From the NCBI RefSeq assembly GCF_013337045.2, contig NZ_CP118260.1:496001-560000 (forward strand): a stretch of DNA of 64,000 nt, read 5' to 3'. Source of the DNA: Agrobacterium vitis. GTDB lineage: Bacteria > Pseudomonadota > Alphaproteobacteria > Rhizobiales > Rhizobiaceae. Below are positions 1 to 7,103 of this stretch, in pieces (position 1 is the stretch's first letter; every line of letters begins with the position of its first letter). Both the position numbers and the translations under genes were made by a program. The notes under the pieces are model-generated. The model searched no databases. It was not told the origin of the DNA and was given only the letters and a program-made list of their open reading frames with translations.

Positions 1-57
1 CTGGTGCTGCTGTGACGACTGTTCCTGCATCGAAAATAGCATAGGAAAAATAAGGAC

Positions 58-1470
58 ATGCGTGCAACGCTCAAGATTGCCGAACCACCCGTCGTTTCGC
101 GTTCGGAAGACGAGTTGAGAGAACTCGAGAACCTCTATTGTTCTCACGGTGATACCGTCCACTATACGGATAAGCCGAAATTCTTCGAAGGCTGCGAAGG
201 CTCCTTTGTCTACGACGCCAGCCAGACGCCATTTCTCGACCTGCAAATGTGGTATTCCGCCGTCAATTTCGGCTATCGCAACGAGCGGCTGAACAATGCG
301 GCCCATCGGCAGCTCGACCAGCTTCCGCAGGTGGCATCCCAATATCTGCACCGCGAGAAAGTCGAGCTTGCCGCGCTGATTGCCCGCGATGCCGAGCAGA
401 AGTTTGGCCATAAGGGCCGCGTCCATTTCAATGTCGGCGGCTCGCAGGCTGTCGAGGATTCGCTGAAGTTGGTGCGCAATTTCACCGGTGGCAAAAGCCT
501 GATGTTTGCCTTTGAGGGTGGCTATCATGGCCGCACGCTCGGCGCGAGTGCGATCACCTCAAGCTATCGTTATCGGCGCCGCTACGGCCATTTCAGCGAC
601 CGCGCCCAGTTTATCGAGTTTCCCTATCACTTCCGCGGCCCCAAGGGCATGTCGAAGGAAGAATATGGTGAGGTCTGCGTCCAGAAATTCGCTCGCCTGT
701 TCGAAAGCGAATATAACGGCGTCTGGGACCCCAAAGCCGGTAAATCCGAATATGCCGCTTTCTATGTCGAGCCGATCCAGGGCACGGGCGGCTATGTCAT
801 TCCGCCAATGAATTTCTTCACCGGTTTGAAGAAAGTGCTTGACGATCACGGCATCCTAATGGTTGTCGATGAGATCCAGATGGGCGTCTACCGCACCGGC
901 AAGCTGTGGTCCATCGAGCATTTTGGCGTATCACCTGATGTTCTGGTGTTCGGCAAGGCCATTACCAATGGTCTCAATCCGCTCTCCGGCATCTGGGCGC
1001 GCGAGGAGATGATCAATCCGACGATCTTCCCCCCCGGCTCGACCCATTCGACCTTCGCCAGCAATCCGATGGGGACCGCTGTTGCACTGGAAACCATGAA
1101 AATGGTCGGCGAGGGTGATTTTGGTGCCAGCGTCATGGAAAAAGGCGCCCGCTTCCTCGATGGCCTGAAGGTTCTCGAAAAACGGCATGCCATCGTCGGT
1201 GATGTCGATGGTCTCGGCCTCGCCCTGCGGATGGAAATCTGCAAGGAAGATGGGTTTACCCCTGACAAGGCAACGCTCGACTGGATGTCGGACGAAGGCA
1301 TGAAGGGTGATATGGTTGTCGATGGCAAGACCTATGGTCTGGTGCTTGATGTCGGCGGCTACCATAAGAACGTCATCACGCTGGCTCCCAACCTGATGAT
1401 CAGCAACAGCGAAATCGATCTGGCGCTCACCCTGCTTGATCAGCTGCTGACCCGCGCTGCACGGAGATAG
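58..1470 (+). CDS. Class-III PLP-dependent aminotransferase
   Basis: 470 residues, the usual length for class-III (ornithine/GABA/diaminobutyrate type) aminotransferases. The fold markers are visible in order: the substrate-entry motif WYSAVNFGY near residue 65, the PLP-phosphate region GGSQAVEDS near 128, FEGGYHGRT near 153, the PLP-ring Asp271 in VVDEIQMG, and the Schiff-base Lys300 in VFGKAITNG. It should move an amino group between an omega-amine or amino acid and a 2-oxo acid in the cytoplasm; the substrate cannot be read from sequence. It is the first complete gene of a tightly packed seven-gene set, and the next gene starts 4 bases after its stop. The ribosome site is probably AGGA at 43-46; an AAGGA ends one base before the ATG and is too close. 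Bases 1-15 read in frame as a possible 3' end of an upstream gene (stop TGA 13-15), so the cluster may begin outside the window. Confidence 0.9.
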   Translation: MRATLKIAEPPVVSRSEDELRELENLYCSHGDTVHYTDKPKFFEGCEGSFVYDASQTPFLDLQMWYSAVNFGYRNERLNNAAHRQLDQLPQVASQYLHREKVELAALIARDAEQKFGHKGRVHFNVGGSQAVEDSLKLVRNFTGGKSLMFAFEGGYHGRTLGASAITSSYRYRRRYGHFSDRAQFIEFPYHFRGPKGMSKEEYGEVCVQKFARLFESEYNGVWDPKAGKSEYAAFYVEPIQGTGGYVIPPMNFFTGLKKVLDDHGILMVVDEIQMGVYRTGKLWSIEHFGVSPDVLVFGKAITNGLNPLSGIWAREEMINPTIFPPGSTHSTFASNPMGTAVALETMKMVGEGDFGASVMEKGARFLDGLKVLEKRHAIVGDVDGLGLALRMEICKEDGFTPDKATLDWMSDEGMKGDMVVDGKTYGLVLDVGGYHKNVITLAPNLMISNSEIDLALTLLDQLLTRAARR

Positions 1471-1474
1471 AGCC

Positions 1475-2428
1475 GTGCAACTCCTGCTTCTTCATCTCGA
1501 CGACGCGCTGGAGTTGCAGCCTGAATTCATGCGCTCTTGCAAAATGGCTGGCGCGCATGAACTCAACGAACAGCAAAGCGGCAGGGCGGTGCGTCTCTGG
1601 GGTCGGCAAGCCGCGCTCGATACGCTCTGGCGGAAGATCAGGCAGGCGGGACGGCAGGGGTCTGCCGAACCGCGCCTCTGCTTCATGGGGTCGGGCGATT
1701 TTCACCATGTCACATCACTGCTGATCGATCAGGCCCTGGAAAGCCGCAGCGAGCGGGTTACCGTCATTCATATCGACAATCATCCAGACTGGGTGCATTT
1801 CGACGGTGGCATGCATTGCGGCTCCTGGGTGAACCGCACCCTTGCCAATCCGCAGGTCGATAAAGTCATCACCATCGGCGTCTGTAGCAATGATCTTGAG
1901 ACGCCAGAGCGCAAGGGCGCAAATCTCGACCTGCTCGCCAGTGGTCGGCTGGAGCTTTATCCGTACATGCATCCGCCAAGCCGGGTGAAGGCCAGTTACG
2001 GTTCCGGGCAATCCTACAGGCAGCATGCCCGCGATCTCTATTGGCAAACCATCGCCGAGATCGGCGAGATGAATTTTATCGACCGATTGCTGGCCAGCAT
2101 TCAGACCGACTGCGTCTACATCACTCTGGACAAGGACGTTCTGGTTCAAGGCGATGCAGTAACCAATTGGGACCAGGGGCAAATGCAGATGCCCTATGTC
2201 CTGTCGATCATCAGTGCGATCGGTGAGCGTCATCGGATCATCGGCGCCGATGTGACGGGGGATTATTCCCGTCCTGACTATAGCGGCACTCTCTGGACCC
2301 GGATGTTGAAAAAGGGTGAGATCCTCATCGATCAACCCCGCCATACATGTCCCAGTCCGCAAATCTGCACCATCAACAGTTCCGCAAACCTCGCGCTGCT
2401 GGATGTCTTCGGGGAGCACATGCGATGA
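1475..2428 (+). CDS. Arginase/ureohydrolase-fold protein with divergent metal motifs
   Basis: 317 residues, typical of the arginase/agmatinase/formimidoylglutamase superfamily, which hydrolyses guanidino or formimino groups with a two-Mn centre. The three metal motifs are present but altered: GSGDFHH (near residue 70) sits where GGDHS is expected, IDNHPDW (near 105) replaces DAHxD, and TLDKDVL (near 215) replaces SxDxDxxDP. Several carboxylate and His ligands survive, so it may still bind metal, but the substrate is probably not simple arginine. The start is a GTG with GGAG 8 bases upstream (1463-1466), 4 bases after the aminotransferase stop. Its stop overlaps the next start (ATGA). In this operon it could process or remove a guanidino/amidino group on the amine made by the aminotransferase; that role is inference. 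Confidence 0.75.
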   Translation: MQLLLLHLDDALELQPEFMRSCKMAGAHELNEQQSGRAVRLWGRQAALDTLWRKIRQAGRQGSAEPRLCFMGSGDFHHVTSLLIDQALESRSERVTVIHIDNHPDWVHFDGGMHCGSWVNRTLANPQVDKVITIGVCSNDLETPERKGANLDLLASGRLELYPYMHPPSRVKASYGSGQSYRQHARDLYWQTIAEIGEMNFIDRLLASIQTDCVYITLDKDVLVQGDAVTNWDQGQMQMPYVLSIISAIGERHRIIGADVTGDYSRPDYSGTLWTRMLKKGEILIDQPRHTCPSPQICTINSSANLALLDVFGEHMR

Positions 2429-2778
2429 AGCAAGGGCTCGACCTGTCAATGCTGGCGCTGATCCTGTTTTGTATCCTGACGGAGACAGGCCGCGAAATCT
2501 GCTTCAAAAAAGGCGCAGGTGAGGGGGATGCCAGACATATGGTCCTGCGGCCTGTCGTCTGGGCCGGGATCTGCTTCTGGCTCATCGAACTCCTGGCCTG
2601 GAGCCGGGTGCTTGCCAGTGTCTCGCTGTCCATCGCCTTTCCGATCATGGCGATGAGCTATGCCACCATCACGATTGCCGGTGCGGTGATCTTCAAGGAA
2701 TCCATCAACCTTCGCCATGCCGTCGGGGTCGCGCTTGTGACCGCCGGTGTGGTCTGTGTCGGAGCAACAGGACTATGA
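2425..2778 (+). CDS. EmrE/SMR-like four-helix membrane protein (first of two)
   Basis: 117 residues with four hydrophobic helices, the size and pattern of small multidrug resistance proteins and of the ArnE/ArnF lipid-flippase subunits. Helix 1 keeps an acidic residue in LTETGREICFKKG, where EmrE has its essential Glu14. The chosen ATG overlaps the stop of the arginase-like gene (ATGA at 2425-2428) and has GGGGAG about 8 bases upstream; a longer in-frame reading from 2347 lies wholly inside the preceding gene. SMR proteins work as dimers, and a second, different SMR gene closes the same operon, so a heterodimer is likely. The role may be export or flipping of the pathway product (inference). 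Confidence 0.8.
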   Translation: MKQGLDLSMLALILFCILTETGREICFKKGAGEGDARHMVLRPVVWAGICFWLIELLAWSRVLASVSLSIAFPIMAMSYATITIAGAVIFKESINLRHAVGVALVTAGVVCVGATGL

Positions 2779-3656
2779 AACTCTTTGCCTATTCAAAATG
2801 GGATAGCGTGTCTGTCGCAGCAGCATTGCTGCATCTGGCCTTCAACATCTATCTGATCGCCGGGTTCGAGAGCCGACCGTTGTGGCTCTCCTTCGTGCTT
2901 GCCTGCATCTATGCGCTGTCAATTTCCTGGAACATCAACAGCATTTCTCATAACTTCATTCACACGCCCTATTTCAAGCCGCGCTGGATGAATTATGCCT
3001 TCAGCCTGCTGGAATCGATCACCATCGGCTTTTCCCAGACCTATTATCACTGGGTCCATATGCGCCATCATTCCGGCAATAGCGACCGCCCGGATGAGAG
3101 CGGCAAGACCGTCGATTTGCTGTCGATCTACAAGCATGGCAAGAATGGCGAGCCGGAAAATGTGTTTTCCTACACGTTTCTGAGCTTCTTCCGGGACGAT
3201 CTGGGCGAAATCCATCGGGCCATCGCGGCAAAGCGGCCATTTGAAGCCAAGTGGGGCCGGATCGAACTGATCGCCTTCATCGTCGTCGCGCTGGCGGCCC
3301 TGGCCTATGACTGGAAGGCGACGCTATTCCTCGTGCCGTTCTATTATCTCGGCAATTGCCTGTCGTCTCTCAATGGTTACTACGAGCATCTGCATGGCGA
3401 TCCAGACGAGCCGATTGCCTGGGGCGTCAGCAGCTACAAGAGCTTCTACAATTGGCTGTGGTTCGGCAACGGCTATCACGCCGAACACCATTACCGGCCC
3501 AAAACCCATTGGACGCAATTGCCGCTGCTGCATGACCGGATCAAGGATGAACAGGAAAAAGCTGGCACCCATGTGATCAGCACCTGCCACGCGCTCGGCT
3601 TCATTGCCAAGGAAAATCTGGCCAAAGAGACCTTGTCGGGGGAGGGGACCCGATGA
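2775..3656 (+). CDS. Membrane fatty-acid desaturase family protein
   Basis: 293 residues, with paired transmembrane hairpins and the three histidine boxes of di-iron membrane desaturases/hydroxylases: HNFIH near residue 56, HMRHH near 95, and HAEHH near 237 followed by RPKTHW. Such enzymes use O2 and electrons to desaturate or hydroxylate an acyl chain, at the lipid, ACP or CoA level. The ATG overlaps the SMR stop (ATGA), and its own stop overlaps the next start, so translation is coupled on both sides. In the operon it suggests that the product contains an acyl or other hydrocarbon chain. Membrane hydroxylases of small molecules share these boxes, so the reaction type (desaturation or hydroxylation) is not settled. 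Confidence 0.85.
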   Translation: MKLFAYSKWDSVSVAAALLHLAFNIYLIAGFESRPLWLSFVLACIYALSISWNINSISHNFIHTPYFKPRWMNYAFSLLESITIGFSQTYYHWVHMRHHSGNSDRPDESGKTVDLLSIYKHGKNGEPENVFSYTFLSFFRDDLGEIHRAIAAKRPFEAKWGRIELIAFIVVALAALAYDWKATLFLVPFYYLGNCLSSLNGYYEHLHGDPDEPIAWGVSSYKSFYNWLWFGNGYHAEHHYRPKTHWTQLPLLHDRIKDEQEKAGTHVISTCHALGFIAKENLAKETLSGEGTR

Positions 3657-4468
3657 GCACTGATGCGCTCTCGTTTTTTCAGGAAGGCAGCAATGGCAGT
3701 GGCATCCTACTTGTCCACGGTCTGACAGGGGCACCTGCGGAAATGCGGCTGGTCGCCCGGCAATTGCACCGGCGCGGATATTCGGTCTATGCCCCGCTTT
3801 TGGCAGGCCATGGAAAGGACGAAGCAGCCTTGCGCAAGACGCGCTGGCAGGATTGGCTTGAGAGCGTCGAGGAAGCCGGACAGGTTCTGGCATCACGGGT
3901 CGATGCGGCCTTTGCCGCAGGCATTTGCGCCGGGGGAAAGCTGGCGCTGATGGCGGCGGATCGCCAGCCATTGACGCTGCGGGCGGCGGCCATCTATTCG
4001 CCCTGCTTCCATTATGATGGCTGGGACATTCCCCGCCATTACAATTTCATGGCGCGCAATATCCGCTGGCTGGCGAAGATTCCTTTCCTGGACCGGCTGA
4101 GGTTTCACGAAACCCGCTCGCTCGGCATCAAGGACGACCGGCTGCGCAACAAGATTGCCGCCATGAATGGCGACGGCGTGCTGGAGAGCTTTCCTGGCAG
4201 GGGATTGGTGGAAATGGACAAGCTCGGGCGGGTGCTGAAAGCCCGGCTGCCATCCATGGAGACACCAACGCTGATCGTTCATTCGCTTGAGGATGATGTC
4301 AGCAGCCCAAGCCATGCCCAATATATCTCGTCCCATCTCGGCGGGCCGCGAGAACTGCATTGGCTGCGGGACAGCTATCACATGATCCATATGGACCGAC
4401 AACATCGGCACGTCGCCGATCTGACAGCGGATTTTTTCGAGGCTCATTATGTACCGGACCGAGCATAA
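3653..4468 (+). CDS. Alpha/beta hydrolase (carboxylesterase-like) with a Cys nucleophile
   Basis: 271 residues. The N-terminus has the oxyanion motif LLVHGLTGAP near residue 22, as in Est30-type carboxylesterases and monoacylglycerol lipases. The nucleophile elbow reads GICAGG (near residue 88), so Cys replaces the usual Ser, as in dienelactone hydrolases. The expected acid is in HSLEDDVSS (near 206) and the base His in DSYHMIH (near 245). Cys in this position can support acyl transfer or thioester/lactone chemistry as well as hydrolysis. There is no signal peptide, so it should be cytoplasmic. The start overlaps the desaturase stop (ATGA); the next gene begins 2 bases after its stop. It probably releases or transfers an acyl group in the cluster's pathway (inference). 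Confidence 0.8.
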   Translation: MSTDALSFFQEGSNGSGILLVHGLTGAPAEMRLVARQLHRRGYSVYAPLLAGHGKDEAALRKTRWQDWLESVEEAGQVLASRVDAAFAAGICAGGKLALMAADRQPLTLRAAAIYSPCFHYDGWDIPRHYNFMARNIRWLAKIPFLDRLRFHETRSLGIKDDRLRNKIAAMNGDGVLESFPGRGLVEMDKLGRVLKARLPSMETPTLIVHSLEDDVSSPSHAQYISSHLGGPRELHWLRDSYHMIHMDRQHRHVADLTADFFEAHYVPDRA

Positions 4469-4469
4469 C

Positions 4470-5678
4470 ATGTCCGAAAACAGAGCGGTGAAATCTGCGG
4501 CCCCAGACGATGTCATGCAGAAGCGTGTCATGCTTGGTGTGGTGAGCAGTTTGGATGCCCGCATTGCAACCTCGATTGCCGATATTGATCGTGATGAGTG
4601 GGACCAGTGTTTTCCCGGCGAACCGGAGGCCTACGACTATCTGCTGACCGTGGAAACCGCGGGGATATCAGGCTTTGAATGGTGCTATGCCACGGTCTAT
4701 GAAGGCGGCTACCTTGTTGCGGCCATGCCAGCCTTCATCACACGCTATGCCTTGGACACCACGCTTGAGGCGGGCGGCGTCCGTGACGCGATCGCTAGGT
4801 TGCGCCGCATCTTTCCAAGATTCCTGACCTTGCCACTGGCCTGCCTGGGCTCGCCTTGCACGGAGACCGGCAATCTCGGTTTTCACCCATCGGTCAGGCC
4901 GGAACGTCATGAAATGCTGTTTGAGGCCATGCTGAGCAGTTTTGAGGATTATGCCAGGACACGAAAATGCGTGCTGGGTGCGCTGAAGGATATTCCGCAG
5001 CCGTTGGATGCCGGGATTGACCGCGTGATCAAGGACCATGGCTATGCGCCGCTGGGCGGCATGCCGACCGCCTGGCTCACCATCGATTTCAACGATATGG
5101 ACAGTTATTTTGCTCGACTGTCATCATCGACACGCAAGGACATGCGCCGCAAATTGCGGGCGCGCGAAAAGGTCAGGGTCGAATACCACACGCAATTCGG
5201 TGACTATCTGCCGCGGATCATGCAGCTTTATAACGAAACGCGCACGCGTAGCGAATGGCAGTTCGAAGAGCTGACACCGGCCTATTTCGAAGGCATCCTG
5301 AAGACTATGCCCGGCCGGTCTTTCTGCACCCTGTATTTTGTTGGCGACGAATTGCTGGCGGCCAACCTGATGGTTCATAACGATCACACCCTGATCGACA
5401 AATTTTTCTGCATGGATGAAAAGGCGGGTCGCCCCTACAATCTCTATTATCTCAGCTGGTTCGAGAATATCGGCTATTGCCTGAAGAACGGCTTGACGCG
5501 CTATCAGAGCGGCCAGGCCTATTATAGCAACAAGGTGCGGCTGGGCAGCAGGCTAACGCCGAATGAAATGTATTTCCGTCATCGTAATCCTGTCGTTCAA
5601 CGTCTGTTGCGCCTGGTTGCGCCCTATTTCGCCGCAGATGAAGCGAGCGCAGTTCAACCGAGCGAGGGCGACGCATGA
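4470..5678 (+). CDS. GNAT/FemAB-like acyltransferase (BioF2/Acetyltransf_6 type)
   Basis: About 402 residues in a two-lobed FemAB/GNAT-like arrangement. The C-terminal half carries the recognisable core: SSSTRKDMRRKLR near residue 228, YNETRTRSEWQFEEL, then a strand-rich section with LLAANLMVHN and YYSNKVRLGSR typical of the Acetyltransf_6 family. These enzymes transfer an acyl or aminoacyl group to an amine. An in-frame ATG at 4449 lies inside the hydrolase gene; the ATG at 4470 (MSENRAV) is preferred because it follows the hydrolase stop. Its stop overlaps the last gene of the operon (ATGA at 5675). It probably joins an acyl group to the amine formed by the aminotransferase; this is inferred from context only. 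Confidence 0.75.
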   Translation: MSENRAVKSAAPDDVMQKRVMLGVVSSLDARIATSIADIDRDEWDQCFPGEPEAYDYLLTVETAGISGFEWCYATVYEGGYLVAAMPAFITRYALDTTLEAGGVRDAIARLRRIFPRFLTLPLACLGSPCTETGNLGFHPSVRPERHEMLFEAMLSSFEDYARTRKCVLGALKDIPQPLDAGIDRVIKDHGYAPLGGMPTAWLTIDFNDMDSYFARLSSSTRKDMRRKLRAREKVRVEYHTQFGDYLPRIMQLYNETRTRSEWQFEELTPAYFEGILKTMPGRSFCTLYFVGDELLAANLMVHNDHTLIDKFFCMDEKAGRPYNLYYLSWFENIGYCLKNGLTRYQSGQAYYSNKVRLGSRLTPNEMYFRHRNPVVQRLLRLVAPYFAADEASAVQPSEGDA

Positions 5679-6043
5679 AACTGCTTCGCCTGTCATGGCT
5701 GGCCGTGCCGGTACTCAATACGGCTCAGCAGATGTTTTTGAAACTTGGCGCAGATCAGGCCGATACCGCGCATGGATCGGCGTTTTTCGAACATGTCTTC
5801 CTGTCACACTGGTTTCTAGCCGCTGTCATCGCGGAAATTGTCTGTTTTATCGTCTGGATGTCGGTGCTGGCCGATCTGCCGCTCAGCAAGGCATTTCCAT
5901 TATCCGCTGTCAGCTATGTGCTGATCATGGCAATGGCCTGGTTCATGTTTGACGAGCCGGTCAGGCTTTTGACGCTGATTGGCACGGCGACAATCCTGGC
6001 TGGCGCCTGGTGCATTGCGACGGCGTCAAAGTCTGGGGCCTGA
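5675..6043 (+). CDS. EmrE/SMR-like four-helix membrane protein (second of two)
   Basis: 122 residues, four predicted helices, EamA/SMR type. Helix 1 reads VPVLNTAQQMFLKLGAD: the position of EmrE's proton-binding Glu is Asn/Gln here, as in ArnE/ArnF-type flippase subunits, whereas the first SMR gene of the operon keeps an acidic residue. The pair therefore looks like an asymmetric heterodimer. The ATG overlaps the acyltransferase stop (ATGA), so it is translationally coupled and ends the operon; the convergent mipA-like gene stops 15 bases further on. A charged drug-exporter role is less likely than lipid or lipid-linked substrate movement, given the missing Glu (inference). Confidence 0.8.
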   Translation: MKLLRLSWLAVPVLNTAQQMFLKLGADQADTAHGSAFFEHVFLSHWFLAAVIAEIVCFIVWMSVLADLPLSKAFPLSAVSYVLIMAMAWFMFDEPVRLLTLIGTATILAGAWCIATASKSGA

Positions 6044-6058
6044 GGCCTGAGGCCGCGT

Positions 6059-6892
6059 TCAGAATGAAATATCGAAGGATTTATTGAAGGCAATTCCAAC
6101 GACGTTCTGGTTTTTCGTCCCGAGCTCAGAGGAAACAGGAGAATCGGCGGCATCGCCCACCAGCCGCTCGAAGCGATCATAGAGTTGCACCGACATGTCG
6201 GGCGATATCGTATAGGTGGCCGAGACGGTAAAGCCGACGGATTTGATCCCGGCGCTCGCATCGAAAGCATTGATGCGGCCATTGCGGCTGGCCTCGGCAG
6301 CGGAGACGCCGAAATATTTGTTCATATAGGATGTGTCGCCAAAAGTGGCCCTCGGTCCTGCGGACAGCAGCCATTTTTCGGAAAGCGGTTGAAACCAGTC
6401 TGAGCCGACATCAACCACCAATCCACTGCCATTTGACAGCGCCTGACGGATTTCCGAGCGGACGCGCCAGACATCGGGCTTGATCCAGTATTGGACGAAT
6501 ACACCCGCATCGATATCGAATTCGACGTTTTTCAGCCCGTCGAGATTGGTCGATTTGGAGGAGCGGCTGTCACGAAAGCCAACGACCGGCCCCACTTCAA
6601 ACCCATGCCCACTGAACACCGTATAATCCAGATTGTCATCAGGCGCTGAATTTTCCTCAGCCTCTCCGAACCGCCGGATATCGAAGGAGGGAATGACCCC
6701 GAACGTATATTGCTTGGAACCGGGATAGCTGGGCGCCAGTTCGACAGCCCCTCCGAGCGTGACCGTCCAGCGACTGTCCGTATTATCGGCACTCGCGTCG
6801 GCGGCATGGCTGCTACAGGCAGAAAACAGCAGGGATGACAGGCAGCCCGCCGCGATCGCACCTCTAGGATTTATCACTCGATACAAAACCAT
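6059..6892 (-). CDS. MipA/OmpV-family outer-membrane protein
   Basis: 277 residues with an N-terminal signal peptide (hydrophobic segment to about residue 30, ending SSHAADA). The rest alternates short polar and aromatic strands, including GGAVELAPSYPGSK and VGPVVGFRDSR, as in the MipA/OmpV beta-barrel family. The last residue is Phe (KSFDISF), the usual barrel-assembly signal. In E. coli MipA bridges murein hydrolase MltA and PBP1B; other family members act as porins or are induced by stress or antibiotics. It is transcribed alone, convergent with the seven-gene operon. GGACGG lies just upstream of the ATG. The 211 bases between it and bcsB contain no other gene that I can support. Confidence 0.85.
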   Translation of the reverse strand: MVLYRVINPRGAIAAGCLSSLLFSACSSHAADASADNTDSRWTVTLGGAVELAPSYPGSKQYTFGVIPSFDIRRFGEAEENSAPDDNLDYTVFSGHGFEVGPVVGFRDSRSSKSTNLDGLKNVEFDIDAGVFVQYWIKPDVWRVRSEIRQALSNGSGLVVDVGSDWFQPLSEKWLLSAGPRATFGDTSYMNKYFGVSAAEASRNGRINAFDASAGIKSVGFTVSATYTISPDMSVQLYDRFERLVGDAADSPVSSELGTKNQNVVGIAFNKSFDISF

Positions 6893-7103
6893 CCGTCCAG
6901 AAATGCCCTCTGTTAAACCGCAGCGGCAAAGTTACAGATCGGTCATGTTATTGAACTGTCAGGCCGACATGGTCAAGGATATTGCGTGATCCTCACCGAT
7001 TCTGCTCGGTTTCCTCAAGTCGAAGTGGATTTAAAGTGACAGTTCTGTTGGTTAAATCAAGCGTTGCTGTGGCAATGGCTTTTGCAACCAATCGCGTAAA
7101 TGA

